Assembly: GCA_018650845.1 (NCBI GenBank)
Contig: JABIFF010000024.1
Coordinates: 1-64,000, forward strand
Length of the DNA: 64,000 nt
Source: Chloroflexota bacterium
GTDB lineage: Bacteria > Chloroflexota > Dehalococcoidia > Lucifugimonadales > Lucifugimonadaceae
Reading direction: 5' to 3'
Shown: positions 42,500-51,086 of the stretch, piece after piece
Position numbering within the stretch: the first letter of the stretch is position 1
Layout: the number at the start of each line of letters is the position of its first letter
Notes under the pieces: generated by a model
Database searches by the model: none
What the model was told of the DNA's origin: nothing
Seen by the model: only the letters and a program-made list of their open reading frames with translations
Position numbers and translations under genes: made by a program

Positions 42500-42534
42500 A
42501 AACGCCCCTGCCGAAATCGGCAGAGGCGCTTTTA
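42500..42534. terminator. Bidirectional terminator between ctaG and the hypothetical gene
   Basis: CGCCCCTGCCGA pairs with TCGGCAGAGGCG (one mismatch), flanked by A runs on the left and TTTT on the right. It can end transcription from both the oxidase operon and the convergent gene at 42555. Confidence 0.85.
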
Positions 42535-42554
42535 CAAAAATCTCTAAAGAGAAA

Positions 42555-43028
42555 CTAGCTTCGGCTTCGGCGACGTCGAATCACTGCACGCTTGATGAAG
42601 TAGTCATTTTCCTGATCGAGCATTCGTCGAAGAACATCGTCTGAAAGATTCTTCAAGTAAATCACACTCGCCCAAGCAGTCGTGAGACCCGACTGAATTT
42701 CGTCGAGAGTCATCGCCTTGTTGGTGTTAGCGAGAAGAAGCTTGAACACTGCCTCGGTAATCGGAGTACCCGGAAGAAGAAAATCTGGCTCCTTGGAGCA
42801 GATGTTCGACATCACCTTCATGTACTCAGCAGCAGGACCAAACCCGCCAGCTGTCTTACCGTCGTCAATTACGGCCTTACCGCTTGCTGAAAGCCGTGTG
42901 TAAACGGCGTATCCGAATGAACGACCTGAAGTATCGAACGCCTTCGTGTCGATCTGGTACTTCGGTTCTTCCACTGGCTCTGGAGCCGGTGCTTCGGTCT
43001 GCTCTGTTTGTTCTGTCTGGTTAGTCAT
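42555..43028 (-). CDS. Uncharacterised conserved-looking protein
   Basis: I do not recognise this 157-residue protein. It starts with a short repeat (TEQTEQTE) and an Ala/Pro/Glu-rich linker up to about residue 24. A compact region follows with an aromatic segment (GRSFGYAVYTRLSASGKAVI) and a helical part (KVMSNICSKEPDFLLPG; AVFKLLLANTNKAMTLDEI; VIYLKNLSDDVLRRMLDQ). The end is a basic tail RAVIRRRRSRS. No signal peptide or membrane helix is visible. The helical core and basic tail would suit a nucleic-acid- or ribosome-associated protein, but this is only a suggestion. The ATG start is clear, and the gene has its own terminator. Confidence 0.7.
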   Translation of the reverse strand: MTNQTEQTEQTEAPAPEPVEEPKYQIDTKAFDTSGRSFGYAVYTRLSASGKAVIDDGKTAGGFGPAAEYMKVMSNICSKEPDFLLPGTPITEAVFKLLLANTNKAMTLDEIQSGLTTAWASVIYLKNLSDDVLRRMLDQENDYFIKRAVIRRRRSRS

Positions 43029-43086
43029 ATAAATATCTACGTTTGCCTAGGCGAGAAACGGCGCGTGAAAACTCAGTAAAAAAATT

Positions 43087-44409
43087 CTAGAAAATATCGT
43101 CTGGCCAGTCGAGTAATTCGACTCTTGCAATTTCGCCTACATCAATCATACCAATGTCATCGGGGCAGATGGCTAATCCATTTGCCTGAGCCATAGAACT
43201 CAGTACGCCTGAACTCTGATTTCCAGTTGATTTAGCACGATATTTGCCCGAATCGTCCTTATAAACATGCACTCGTGCATACACCCGGCGACCGTCGTGA
43301 TTGCGAATTGGGTCATCCATAATCGCCTCAACAGAAGGTTTAGCGACGTTTGGCTTACCCATCATCAAACGAATAGCCGATCGTCCAAACTGCTCGAAAG
43401 CCACCATCGCACTCACCGGATTACCGGGCAAACCCAAATGTGGAACCTTCGTGCCGTCCTCACGTTCAAGCACGCCAAACGCCAGAGGCTTAGCCGGTCG
43501 CATACGTACCGACCACAAAGCAATCTCGCCCTTAGAAGATAAAACGTCCTTCACGACGTCGTAGTCGCCCTTGGATACACCAGCCGAAGTAACAACTAAA
43601 TCGGCATCCATCGCATGTTCAAGTGCCGCCTCTAGCGATTCGATAGTGTCTCGAGCGATGCCCATGATCTTCGGAACACCACCGTAGTGACTCACCATCG
43701 AAGCAATGCTGTAAGCGTTCGAGTTGTAAATCTTGCCGGGTTCGAAAGCATCACCCGGCTGTAGCAGTTCATCGCCGGTGGAAACAATCGCCACTACAGG
43801 CCTACGAACAGCGTTCACGCTGGAATGACCAAGCGAAGCAATAACGCCAATCTCGCCGGCACGCAAAATTTGACCGCTTTGCAAAACAGTCTCGCCCGAT
43901 TCAACATCCTCACCAGCACCACGAACATTGTCGTAAGTTTCAGTTTCTAGATGAATGTTTATCGCTTCGGACGAACCACCAGCAGCACGACGCTCTAGCT
44001 CGTCAGTGTCTTCAAACGGCACAACAGCGTCGGCGTTCTCAGGCACCGGAGCGCCCGTCATTATGCGAATAGCAGTACCAGGCTTCAAAGCGTGGTCAGG
44101 AAGCTGTCCGGCTGCCACAACACCCGTCACTGTTAGTTCAACCGGCGATTCCTTTGACGCACCTTTGGTGTCTGAGGAAAGCACGGCGTAACCGTCCATC
44201 GCTGAATTCGCCAACGGCGGAATGTCGAACGTTGCAACAACATCTTCAGCCAACACTTGGCCGAGAGAATCGACTAACGGAATGGCTTCAACGGGCAGTG
44301 TTGCGAAGTACGAAAGTATCCGTTCGCGTGCCTCCTCTACGCTGAGCATCTCTGCGTCGTAGTGGTGACGATGTGGTCGATCGTGGTGTTCGTGAGGTTT
44401 CTTTGCCAA
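43087..44409 (-). CDS. moeA: Molybdopterin molybdenumtransferase
   Basis: This 440-residue MoeA inserts molybdate into adenylated molybdopterin. Landmarks are LSVEEARERILSYF near the N-terminus, the PPLANSAMDGYAV motif with its catalytic Asp, IMTGAPVPENADAVVPFEDT, the SAGVSKGDYDVV nucleotide-like site and HLGLPGNPVSAMV. The first 20 residues are an odd His-rich segment (six His in residues 6-16, PHEHHDRPHRHH). It depends on a TTG start at 44409 with a weak Shine-Dalgarno sequence. ATG 44349 would give the usual family N-terminus without it. It is downstream of pheT on the same strand (23 nt), with no functional link apparent. Confidence 0.94.
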   Translation of the reverse strand: MAKKPHEHHDRPHRHHYDAEMLSVEEARERILSYFATLPVEAIPLVDSLGQVLAEDVVATFDIPPLANSAMDGYAVLSSDTKGASKESPVELTVTGVVAAGQLPDHALKPGTAIRIMTGAPVPENADAVVPFEDTDELERRAAGGSSEAINIHLETETYDNVRGAGEDVESGETVLQSGQILRAGEIGVIASLGHSSVNAVRRPVVAIVSTGDELLQPGDAFEPGKIYNSNAYSIASMVSHYGGVPKIMGIARDTIESLEAALEHAMDADLVVTSAGVSKGDYDVVKDVLSSKGEIALWSVRMRPAKPLAFGVLEREDGTKVPHLGLPGNPVSAMVAFEQFGRSAIRLMMGKPNVAKPSVEAIMDDPIRNHDGRRVYARVHVYKDDSGKYRAKSTGNQSSGVLSSMAQANGLAICPDDIGMIDVGEIARVELLDWPDDIF

Positions 44410-44432
44410 TTTAGTTCGCCGAAAGCCTGTCG

Positions 44433-46865
44433 TTATTGAGCTCGAAGTTCAGCACCAAGTTCCTTGGATAGCTGTTTCAGAATCTGACCTTCGATTTTGC
44501 CAATCTGGTCGGCAGTAAGTGTCTTGTTTGGCGACTGGTAAACGAGCCGAACTGCGACAGCCTTCTTGCCATCGGGAACGCCCTTACCTTCGAACAGATC
44601 AAACACTGTCGCAGCGGAAACGATTCGGTTCCGATTTGCGATATCGGTGATCTGCCCAGCAGTTACGCCGGTATCGACGATCAATGAAAGATCTCGATGT
44701 GAAGCTGGAACACGAGGAAAATCTTCGAACTTACTTGATCCAACGCCTTTGGCGGTTTCAAGAACTTTCAAAATCGCAGCGAGATCAAGCTCGAACATGG
44801 CGACCGTCTCGACTTCCGCATCGAATCGAGAGAACACTTCGCCAGAAACTTCACCAACCACACCGATCACAGCATGATTTGCAGCCTTCACCTTGATGAT
44901 GGCTGTTCGCCCTGCAGCAAATGTGGCATCTTCGCCAACTTCAAATTCAGGCTCGATTCCAATATCAGCTAGCACCGCTTCGACAGCACCTTTGGCGTCG
45001 TAGAAATCTGATGCATCACTCGACTCGTCCCAATGCAAATCGTTTCTCGGGCCTGCAAACGCCCCTGCAACCATCTGTCGTTCTTCCGGAAGTCCTTCGC
45101 CATAATCGAGGAATACACGACCTGCTTCGAACAACGCAATCGGGCCTCGCCAAGTTCGAGAATTGCGAGCAACAGTCTCAAGAATCGCTTCACGAAGCGT
45201 TCGTCGCATCACGGCAAAATCAGCCGTAATAGGATTGCGTAGCTTCAGTGCCGATGCGGTTTCGCTCGGCAAGTTCACACGATCTTCGCCATCTGCCGTT
45301 GTAGCCGCATACGAAATCATCTCTCGCATCCCGGCTTGAGCCAGCGAATCGCTCACTCGAATACGCAAGTCCATCTCAGGCTGCGGCTGCCACTGAGGAG
45401 GGCGACCCGAAAGCGTGGTTGTCGGAATATTGTCGTACCCAACGATTCGAGCTACTTCTTCAATAATGTCTTCAGGAATCGAAACATCAGGGCGCCAGTA
45501 AGGAATGCTCACATCCCAGCCATCTGCGTCTGATTTCAGTTCAAATCCAAGATTTCCAAGTGTTGTTTCGATTAGGTTCGATTCGAACTCAACACCAAGC
45601 ACTCGAACAATGTGATCTCGATCCAAGCGAACGCTTTCCTGCTCTTGCCCCTTGCTCGGGTAAACATCGATGATCCCCGAAGCAGCTTCACCACCAGCAA
45701 TCTCAAGAATCAGCTTAGTAGCTCGTCGAAGCCCAACTTCACTTAGTCCTGTGCGAAGGCTCTTCTCAAACCGCAAAGTCGCCTGACTACCTAGCTCAAG
45801 CCCACGAGCAGTCTTGCGATTGTTCACACCGTGGAACGTAGCCGATTCAAGCAGAACCGTATTCGTAGATTCAGAAATCTCAGAGTTTGCTCCACCCATG
45901 ACACCCGCAAGCCCAATGCTGCGTTCAGGATCTGCGATCACCAACATCTCAGACTCGAGTTTGCGTTCCTTGTCATCGAGCGTTGTCAGCTTTTCGCCAG
46001 CCGCCGCACGTCGAACAATAATCTTGTGATCGACCACCTTGTCGTAGTCGAACGCGTGCAATGGCTGTCCGAGTTCGAACATCACAAAGTTTGTAATGTC
46101 GACCAAGTTGTTGATAGGTCGCTCGCCAAGTGCGATCAACCTATCTTGCAGCCACTTGGGTGAAGGGCCAATTTTTACGCCTTGAATCACCGAAGCTGTA
46201 TAGCGAAGACACAGGTCAGGATCGGCGATCTCAACTGAAGCCAACGTGTTCACATCCGGCCCCGTCGCCTCAAAGCTAACGTCAGGCTGCTTCAGCGGGT
46301 TGCCTGTGATTGCCGATACATCACGAGCCACACCCACAATGCCCAAGCAATCAGGACGATTAGGTGTCAGCTCAATATCAATAACAGATTCGCCAAGTAC
46401 TTCACCAATTGGCGTGCCAATCGCTAAGTCGTCATCAAGAACCAAAATACCGTCGTGATCGTCGCCAATGCCGAGCTCCCTAACGGAGCAAACCATTCCT
46501 TCAGAAACGACTCCGCGAATCTTCGATCGCTTTAGCTTCTTAGTCTTACCGGGTTCCTCGGCGTAAGCGTCCTGAAGCACAGCACCAATCGATGCGTATG
46601 CAATCTTCTGACCTTCAGCCACGTTCGGAGCGCCGCAAACAACTTCCGCTTCGCCATTGCCGTGATCAACAGTAACCAAACGAAGTCGATCAGCATCAGG
46701 ATGCTGCGCAACCGCCTTAACGTGACCAACTAACACGTTGTCGATCCAGCCAGTGCGCTCGATGTCTTCGACCTCGTTGCCGCCCATAGTTAGGCGATGT
46801 GCGAGATCGTCGAGACTCATATTGATGTCTACGTACTCACTCAGCCAGGAAACAGGAACCTTCAT
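44433..46865 (-). CDS. pheT: Phenylalanine--tRNA ligase beta subunit
   Basis: This 810-residue protein has the full bacterial PheT layout. The start is MKVPVSWLSEYVD, followed by the EMAP-like tRNA-binding domain (about 40-150, LVTVDHG...VVCGAPNV). The B3/B4 editing domain (about 210-370) contains LVDITNFVMFELGQPLHAFD, and the B5 domains span about 400-475. The catalytic-core-like region includes FEAGRVF (about 585-590). The C-terminal anticodon-binding FDX-ACB domain spans about 718-808 (FPRVPASHRDLSLIVD). With PheS it forms the (alpha-beta)2 synthetase. The partner gene lies 118 nt upstream. No T-box-like motif precedes pheS. Confidence 0.97.
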   Translation of the reverse strand: MKVPVSWLSEYVDINMSLDDLAHRLTMGGNEVEDIERTGWIDNVLVGHVKAVAQHPDADRLRLVTVDHGNGEAEVVCGAPNVAEGQKIAYASIGAVLQDAYAEEPGKTKKLKRSKIRGVVSEGMVCSVRELGIGDDHDGILVLDDDLAIGTPIGEVLGESVIDIELTPNRPDCLGIVGVARDVSAITGNPLKQPDVSFEATGPDVNTLASVEIADPDLCLRYTASVIQGVKIGPSPKWLQDRLIALGERPINNLVDITNFVMFELGQPLHAFDYDKVVDHKIIVRRAAAGEKLTTLDDKERKLESEMLVIADPERSIGLAGVMGGANSEISESTNTVLLESATFHGVNNRKTARGLELGSQATLRFEKSLRTGLSEVGLRRATKLILEIAGGEAASGIIDVYPSKGQEQESVRLDRDHIVRVLGVEFESNLIETTLGNLGFELKSDADGWDVSIPYWRPDVSIPEDIIEEVARIVGYDNIPTTTLSGRPPQWQPQPEMDLRIRVSDSLAQAGMREMISYAATTADGEDRVNLPSETASALKLRNPITADFAVMRRTLREAILETVARNSRTWRGPIALFEAGRVFLDYGEGLPEERQMVAGAFAGPRNDLHWDESSDASDFYDAKGAVEAVLADIGIEPEFEVGEDATFAAGRTAIIKVKAANHAVIGVVGEVSGEVFSRFDAEVETVAMFELDLAAILKVLETAKGVGSSKFEDFPRVPASHRDLSLIVDTGVTAGQITDIANRNRIVSAATVFDLFEGKGVPDGKKAVAVRLVYQSPNKTLTADQIGKIEGQILKQLSKELGAELRAQ

Positions 46866-46983
46866 GCTATTTTCTCGTTTATCGGAATACTGGTGCCAGA
46901 TTTATGGCGTGGGTATTACAGGTGAAATGGAATTTGAAAGATCGATTTTCGATCTCGAACAATTGACGGCGCATTCGCCGCTT

Positions 46984-47991
46984 CTAAAACTGAGTTAGGA
47001 ACCGCAGATCGTTCGAGAAGAAATGACGGATGTCAGTAATTTCATTTCGCAACATAGAAATTCGCTCAGGCCCCATTCCGAAAGCGAAACCCGTGTACTT
47101 CGTCGAATCGTAACCAGCGTTTTCGAGAACCTTTGGGTGCACCATTCCAGCCCCCATGATTTCGAGCCAGTTGCCCTGCCATTCGATAGACATATCAACG
47201 CCCGGCTCAACAAATGGGAAGAAGTCGCAACGGAATCGGACCTTCATAGAAGGACCAAATATTCGACGTGCAAATTCGTACAACGTTCCTTTTAAGTCGG
47301 CGAACGTAATGCCCTCATCCACAGCCAATCCCTCGACCTGATTGAAGTGCCACTCGTGAGTAGCGTCGGTCGATTCGTATCGGTAGCACTTGCCGGGAAC
47401 AATCACCCTAATCGGCGGATCATTCGTTTCCATTGTGCGCGCCTGCATGGGCGACGTATGCGTCCTTAGAAGAACATCATTGTGCGTATCGTCATCTACC
47501 CAAATCGTGTCCCACTGGTCACGCGCCGGGTGATCCGCTGGAATGTTGAGCATGTCGAAGTTGTACTTCTCAAGCTCAACCTCAGGACCCTCAATCGTCT
47601 GGAATCCCATCTCGTTGAACGCCTGTGTGATCTCCCGAATCATCTGCGTCGAAGGGTGAAGCCCCCCATGCGACGGTTTCCGCCCGGGCAACGTAATGTC
47701 GATTGACCCCACCGGAGCCTGAGACGACTTCGACTGGTTCACTCGCTCTTCAAATAATGATTCAAGTTCACCACGTAGGCGGTTTGCGGCCGCACCAACA
47801 ACTTTGCGTTCGTCGATCTCGAGCGAGCCAAGTCCACGCAAAAGCCCGGTTAGGCGGCCCTTGCGGCCCATAAAGTCGACTCGCCACGCCTCAAGCTGAT
47901 CGTTCGAATCTGCTGAATCTAACGCTGCGACGGCTGCGAGTTTCAGTTCCTCTACAGTTTCGCCTGTCTGGGTACCTTCAGTTTTTGGCAA
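46984..47991 (-). CDS. pheS: Phenylalanine--tRNA ligase alpha subunit
   Basis: This is the catalytic alpha subunit, about 335 residues from the chosen start. The N-terminal coiled-coil arm (about 5-95) is followed by the class II core. Motif 2 lies near RVIVPGKCYRYESTDATHEWHFNQVEGLAV, here quoted in two overlapping parts (GKCYRYE, HEWHFNQVEG). Motif 3 is GFAFGMGPERISMLR. The phenylalanine pocket residues FFPFVEPG are present. The frame is open to a GTG at 48054, but that N-terminus does not resemble the family. TTG 47991, with AGG 9 nt upstream, fits better, so the start is uncertain. It is first in the pheS-pheT pair. Confidence 0.93.
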   Translation of the reverse strand: MPKTEGTQTGETVEELKLAAVAALDSADSNDQLEAWRVDFMGRKGRLTGLLRGLGSLEIDERKVVGAAANRLRGELESLFEERVNQSKSSQAPVGSIDITLPGRKPSHGGLHPSTQMIREITQAFNEMGFQTIEGPEVELEKYNFDMLNIPADHPARDQWDTIWVDDDTHNDVLLRTHTSPMQARTMETNDPPIRVIVPGKCYRYESTDATHEWHFNQVEGLAVDEGITFADLKGTLYEFARRIFGPSMKVRFRCDFFPFVEPGVDMSIEWQGNWLEIMGAGMVHPKVLENAGYDSTKYTGFAFGMGPERISMLRNEITDIRHFFSNDLRFLTQF

Positions 47992-48054
47992 CGACACTAA
48001 CCTGACATAAATGATGGTGAACCGCGGCGATTGCAATCTAGAGAGCACTTCCAC

Positions 48055-48473
48055 GGTGATTTTCGACTCGAAATTATAGTCGATTAATATGAGATTACCG
48101 GCATTTGTCGCAAACTCATCGCAATCTCAACATCAGTTGGGAAACAGCCAATCTAGGTCTCCATAGTGGATTTAAGCGGATTTCGAGCATGAATTTCCAA
48201 AATCACACAAATGAACGTAATCCCACACGTTACCGGATATTTACTACGATATTCGTAACAATCTCCACCTGAACCGTTACGATTCCATCATCTACCCCTT
48301 CTTGAGTGAACGGCGGTTACTGCCATCGACTCGCATCTTGCCCTTCTGAACTAGCGACAAGTTCAAAAATGTGTAGTAGGGTCGAGCCACGATCAACGAT
48401 CTACCGCAGTGACGCACGATGCGCACAATCTCAAGCGGTACAACTAATATCCGAATTATCGGGGGGGTCCAAT
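48055..48473. other. Intergenic region between pheS and the zinc-ribbon gene
   Basis: No RNA gene, repeat or further gene is supported in these 419 bases. They contain the divergent promoters. A frame open from 48306 into the small gene lacks a start with a ribosome-binding site. Confidence 0.5.
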
Positions 48474-48617
48474 ATGGAAGCCTACTGCATGAAGTGTAAG
48501 ACCAAGCGTGAGATGCAGAACGCAGAGCAGATCACTATGAAGAACGGTCGCCCCGCAACTCAGGGCACATGCCCGGTTTGCAGCACAAAAATGTTCAAGA
48601 TTGGTAAAGCTTCGTAA
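48474..48617 (+). CDS. Small zinc-ribbon protein (DUF5679-like)
   Basis: This 47-residue protein has two Cys-x2-Cys knuckles, CMKCKTKREM (residues 5-8) and CPVCSTKMF (about 33-36), spaced like a zinc ribbon. Between them is the conserved-looking ITMKNGRPATQGTC. This resembles DUF5679, a family of very small proteins common in Chloroflexota and some Actinobacteria, sometimes placed near topoisomerase or ribosomal functions. The start at 48474 is supported by a run of seven G about 6 nt upstream, an unusually G-rich Shine-Dalgarno sequence. A clear terminator follows 22 nt after the stop, so it is a monocistronic gene, probably well expressed. Confidence 0.85.
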   Translation: MEAYCMKCKTKREMQNAEQITMKNGRPATQGTCPVCSTKMFKIGKAS

Positions 48618-48639
48618 GCTAGCCGCTATTGAATTAATT

Positions 48640-48668
48640 GACCCGTGCTTCGGCACGGGTCTTTTTTT
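48640..48668 (+). terminator. Terminator of the small zinc-ribbon gene
   Basis: GACCCGTGC-ttcg-GCACGGGTC forms 9 pairs capped by a UUCG tetraloop and is followed by seven T. This is a textbook intrinsic terminator. Confidence 0.95.
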
Positions 48669-48771
48669 GCTCAAAAATAGTTCGCTACGTTCTCTACCTC
48701 CATCTTCAAGTAGTAAGCTTCGGGCGCAAATATCACCAGTACTCGTTACTTAGCTTTTGGAACTTTCTTAT

Positions 48772-49698
48772 ATGCAGACCGTGCCGTTCGGAAAAACAGG
48801 ATTTAATGTCAGCCGACTCGGAGTCGGTCTTTCAGAAATTGGCTCACAGCTATCAGTCTCTGATCAAGATCAAGCAACGAAGATGCTGAATACCGCTCTC
48901 GATAGCGGCATCAACTTCCTCGACACTTCAGCCTGCTACGGAATATCCGAACTTCTCACAGGAAAAGCAGTTGCCGAACGTCGAGACGACTACTTCCTAG
49001 CAACCAAAGCCGGGCACATCGCTCTTGGCGCAGACGGCGAAGAATGGACATACCAGGCGGTTTCCGAAGCTATCGACCGCAGCTTGCGACTGCTCCAAAC
49101 CGATCACGTCGACCTCGTTCAGCTCCACTCCTGTGGAATCGATGTTTTAGAACGTGGTGATGTAATTCGTGCGCTTCAGGACGCCCAGAAAGCCGGAAAG
49201 ACTCGATTCTTCGGTTACTCAGGCGATAACGAAGCCGCACACTGGGCCGTCGATTCAGGGCTGTTTGCAACTCTACAAACCAGCTACAACCTAGTTGAAC
49301 AGCGCGCACGAACTTCTGGGCTCCTTGAGAAAGCCACGGCACAGGGCATGGGAACGATCATCAAGCGACCTATCGCTGGTGGTGTCTGGGGCAAGTCTCG
49401 ACCCGAGGCTGGAATCGACGATGCAGGTCGGTACAACACGCCATATTTGATCCGTGCCAAAGCGATAAGAGCCCTCGGTGAAATCACCGACGAACCAGCC
49501 GACGGAATTCTTACCGCACTCGGATACACACTCGGCGATCCTAACGCCAACGTTGCCATAGTAGGCACAACAAACCCATCGCACATGGCGACCAATATCA
49601 AGCAGATCGACAACGATCTACCAATCCCAGAATCGGTAATAGAAGAACTCAAAAGCCGATTCGAACAGCTCGACAAGGATTGGTCGCAGCGCACTTAG
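48772..49698 (+). CDS. Aldo/keto reductase family oxidoreductase
   Basis: This 308-residue (beta/alpha)8-barrel NADPH-dependent oxidoreductase starts at ATG 48772, with GGAAC upstream. The frame also allows a TTG at 48757. The catalytic tetrad is D51 (NFLDTSACYG), Y56, K79 (LATKAGH) and H119 (VQLHSCG). Cofactor-site elements YNLVEQ and IVGTTNPSHMATNI are present. It belongs to the broad bacterial branch near D-threo-aldose or L-galactose dehydrogenases, so sugar oxidation is a plausible role. It opens the second catabolic block of the window, followed by two mandelate-racemase-type genes. Confidence 0.92.
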   Translation: MQTVPFGKTGFNVSRLGVGLSEIGSQLSVSDQDQATKMLNTALDSGINFLDTSACYGISELLTGKAVAERRDDYFLATKAGHIALGADGEEWTYQAVSEAIDRSLRLLQTDHVDLVQLHSCGIDVLERGDVIRALQDAQKAGKTRFFGYSGDNEAAHWAVDSGLFATLQTSYNLVEQRARTSGLLEKATAQGMGTIIKRPIAGGVWGKSRPEAGIDDAGRYNTPYLIRAKAIRALGEITDEPADGILTALGYTLGDPNANVAIVGTTNPSHMATNIKQIDNDLPIPESVIEELKSRFEQLDKDWSQRT

Positions 49699-49784
49699 GT
49701 GCCAGTGGCACACTCTCTATTGGTTTGTGCCTTCAGTGAACATCGATTCCAAAATTTTCAAAAAGAAAGCCTCATAAACAAAAA

Positions 49785-50972
49785 ATGAAAATCGATCGAA
49801 TAGAAGTACGATTCGTTGAAGCTGAACTCGATGAGCCGTTTGGATGGTCGCAGCGCTGGACCAACACCCGCAGCGTCGTAGTACTCAAAGTTTTCACCGA
49901 CGACGGAGTAATCGGCTGGGGCGAAACTTATGGATCGCAAGATTCAATTGCAGCCATCGCCTCAGTAGCGCGCTCAGCTATTGGCGAAGACCCAGCTAAC
50001 ATCTCGCAAATCTGGCACAAAATTCACCGTGCCACTTTCCAGAGCCACATGTACGCAGGTGCCGCGGTGATGGCCGCTAGCGCTATCGACACCGCCCTCC
50101 ACGACATCGTTGGCAAATCCACTGGAAAGCCTGTTGCTGAAGTTATGGGTGGCAGACTTCACGATTCGATCGCCGTATACGCCACAGGGCTCTACTACGT
50201 CGACAACTACGCACTGCAGCCACACCTCGACGAAGCGGCCGGCTACGTTGAACAGGGCTTCGGTGGCATGAAGATGAAGGTCGGGGCGCTCTCGCTTAAA
50301 GAAGATGCCGACCGCATCCGAGCAACGCGGGAAGCTATCGGACCTGATGTGCGTTTGATGTTCGACGCCAACGAATCGTACGATCCTTCAAGCGCACTAA
50401 CATTTGCCAACATGGTCGCCGATCAGGACATCACATGGTTCGAAGAGCCGTGTGCGTCTAGAGATTTCATTGCGAACAAGATGGTTCAAGACAAGTCACC
50501 CATTCCTATTTCAGGTGGCGAAAGCCTTTCTACCCGCTGGGAATTTGCGCCTCGATTCGCCGAACGCACGTTCGACATCGTTCAGCCCGACATCTGCGGA
50601 GTAGGCGGACCTTCCGAGATGCACCGTGTAGGACTGATGGCACAAGCGTTCGGAATCAAATTTAACCCGCATTTCTGGGGCACAGGAATTAGCTTTGCGG
50701 CGGCACTTCATTCGCTGGCGCTACAGCCAATAGGTCAAATTGGCCAAACAAACATTCCGTACCAAAACGAATCGGTGCTTGAGTTCGATCAGACACCTCA
50801 CCCTGTACGCGAAAACCTAACCGAGCCGTTCTTCACTCAAAAGAACAGCCGAGTAGAAGTGCCAACAACACCCGGATTAGGAATCGAAATCGACGAAGCA
50901 GTCCTAGAAAGATTCACAAAAGGCGAAGTCCTAGTAGTAGAAACATCGTCCGATACACAACCGTTTTTCTAA
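49785..50972 (+). CDS. Mandelate racemase-type enolase-superfamily enzyme
   Basis: This 395-residue enzyme carries the complete mandelate racemase catalytic set. K163-x-K165 lies in MKMKVG, metal ligands are D194, E220 and E246, and the Asp-His dyad is D269 (QPDICGVGG) and H296 (FNPHFWG). Each position is exactly one less than the Pseudomonas putida mandelate racemase numbering I recall (K164/K166/D195/E221/E247/D270/H297). It therefore has both an S-specific Lys base and an R-specific His base, and could racemise or dehydrate a 2-hydroxyacid or acid sugar. Capping-domain loops (SQRWTNTRS, GSQDSI) differ from true mandelate racemase, so the substrate is open. It has its own 86-bp upstream gap; a hairpin repeat follows. 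Confidence 0.92.
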   Translation: MKIDRIEVRFVEAELDEPFGWSQRWTNTRSVVVLKVFTDDGVIGWGETYGSQDSIAAIASVARSAIGEDPANISQIWHKIHRATFQSHMYAGAAVMAASAIDTALHDIVGKSTGKPVAEVMGGRLHDSIAVYATGLYYVDNYALQPHLDEAAGYVEQGFGGMKMKVGALSLKEDADRIRATREAIGPDVRLMFDANESYDPSSALTFANMVADQDITWFEEPCASRDFIANKMVQDKSPIPISGGESLSTRWEFAPRFAERTFDIVQPDICGVGGPSEMHRVGLMAQAFGIKFNPHFWGTGISFAAALHSLALQPIGQIGQTNIPYQNESVLEFDQTPHPVRENLTEPFFTQKNSRVEVPTTPGLGIEIDEAVLERFTKGEVLVVETSSDTQPFF

Positions 50973-50996
50973 ATCGCCAATCGGAATCCACAAGTC

Positions 50997-51072
50997 CCTC
51001 TTCCTTCGGGAAGAGGTTAGGAGAAGGGTAGACTGCGACGCGCGACCAAGTCGTTCGACGACGCCCGGAGCC
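50997..51072 (+). repeat. Two-hairpin dispersed repeat, copy A5
   Basis: Hairpin 1 is CCTCTTCC-ttcg-GGAAGAGG, the core is GGGTAGACTGCGACG, then ACCAAGTC, hairpin 2 GTCGT-tcg-ACGAC and the end GCCCGGAGCC. It again fills an enolase-to-enolase junction and ends 14 nt before the downstream ATG. Confidence 0.88.
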
Positions 51073-51086
51073 ATAACGAGAGCAAT

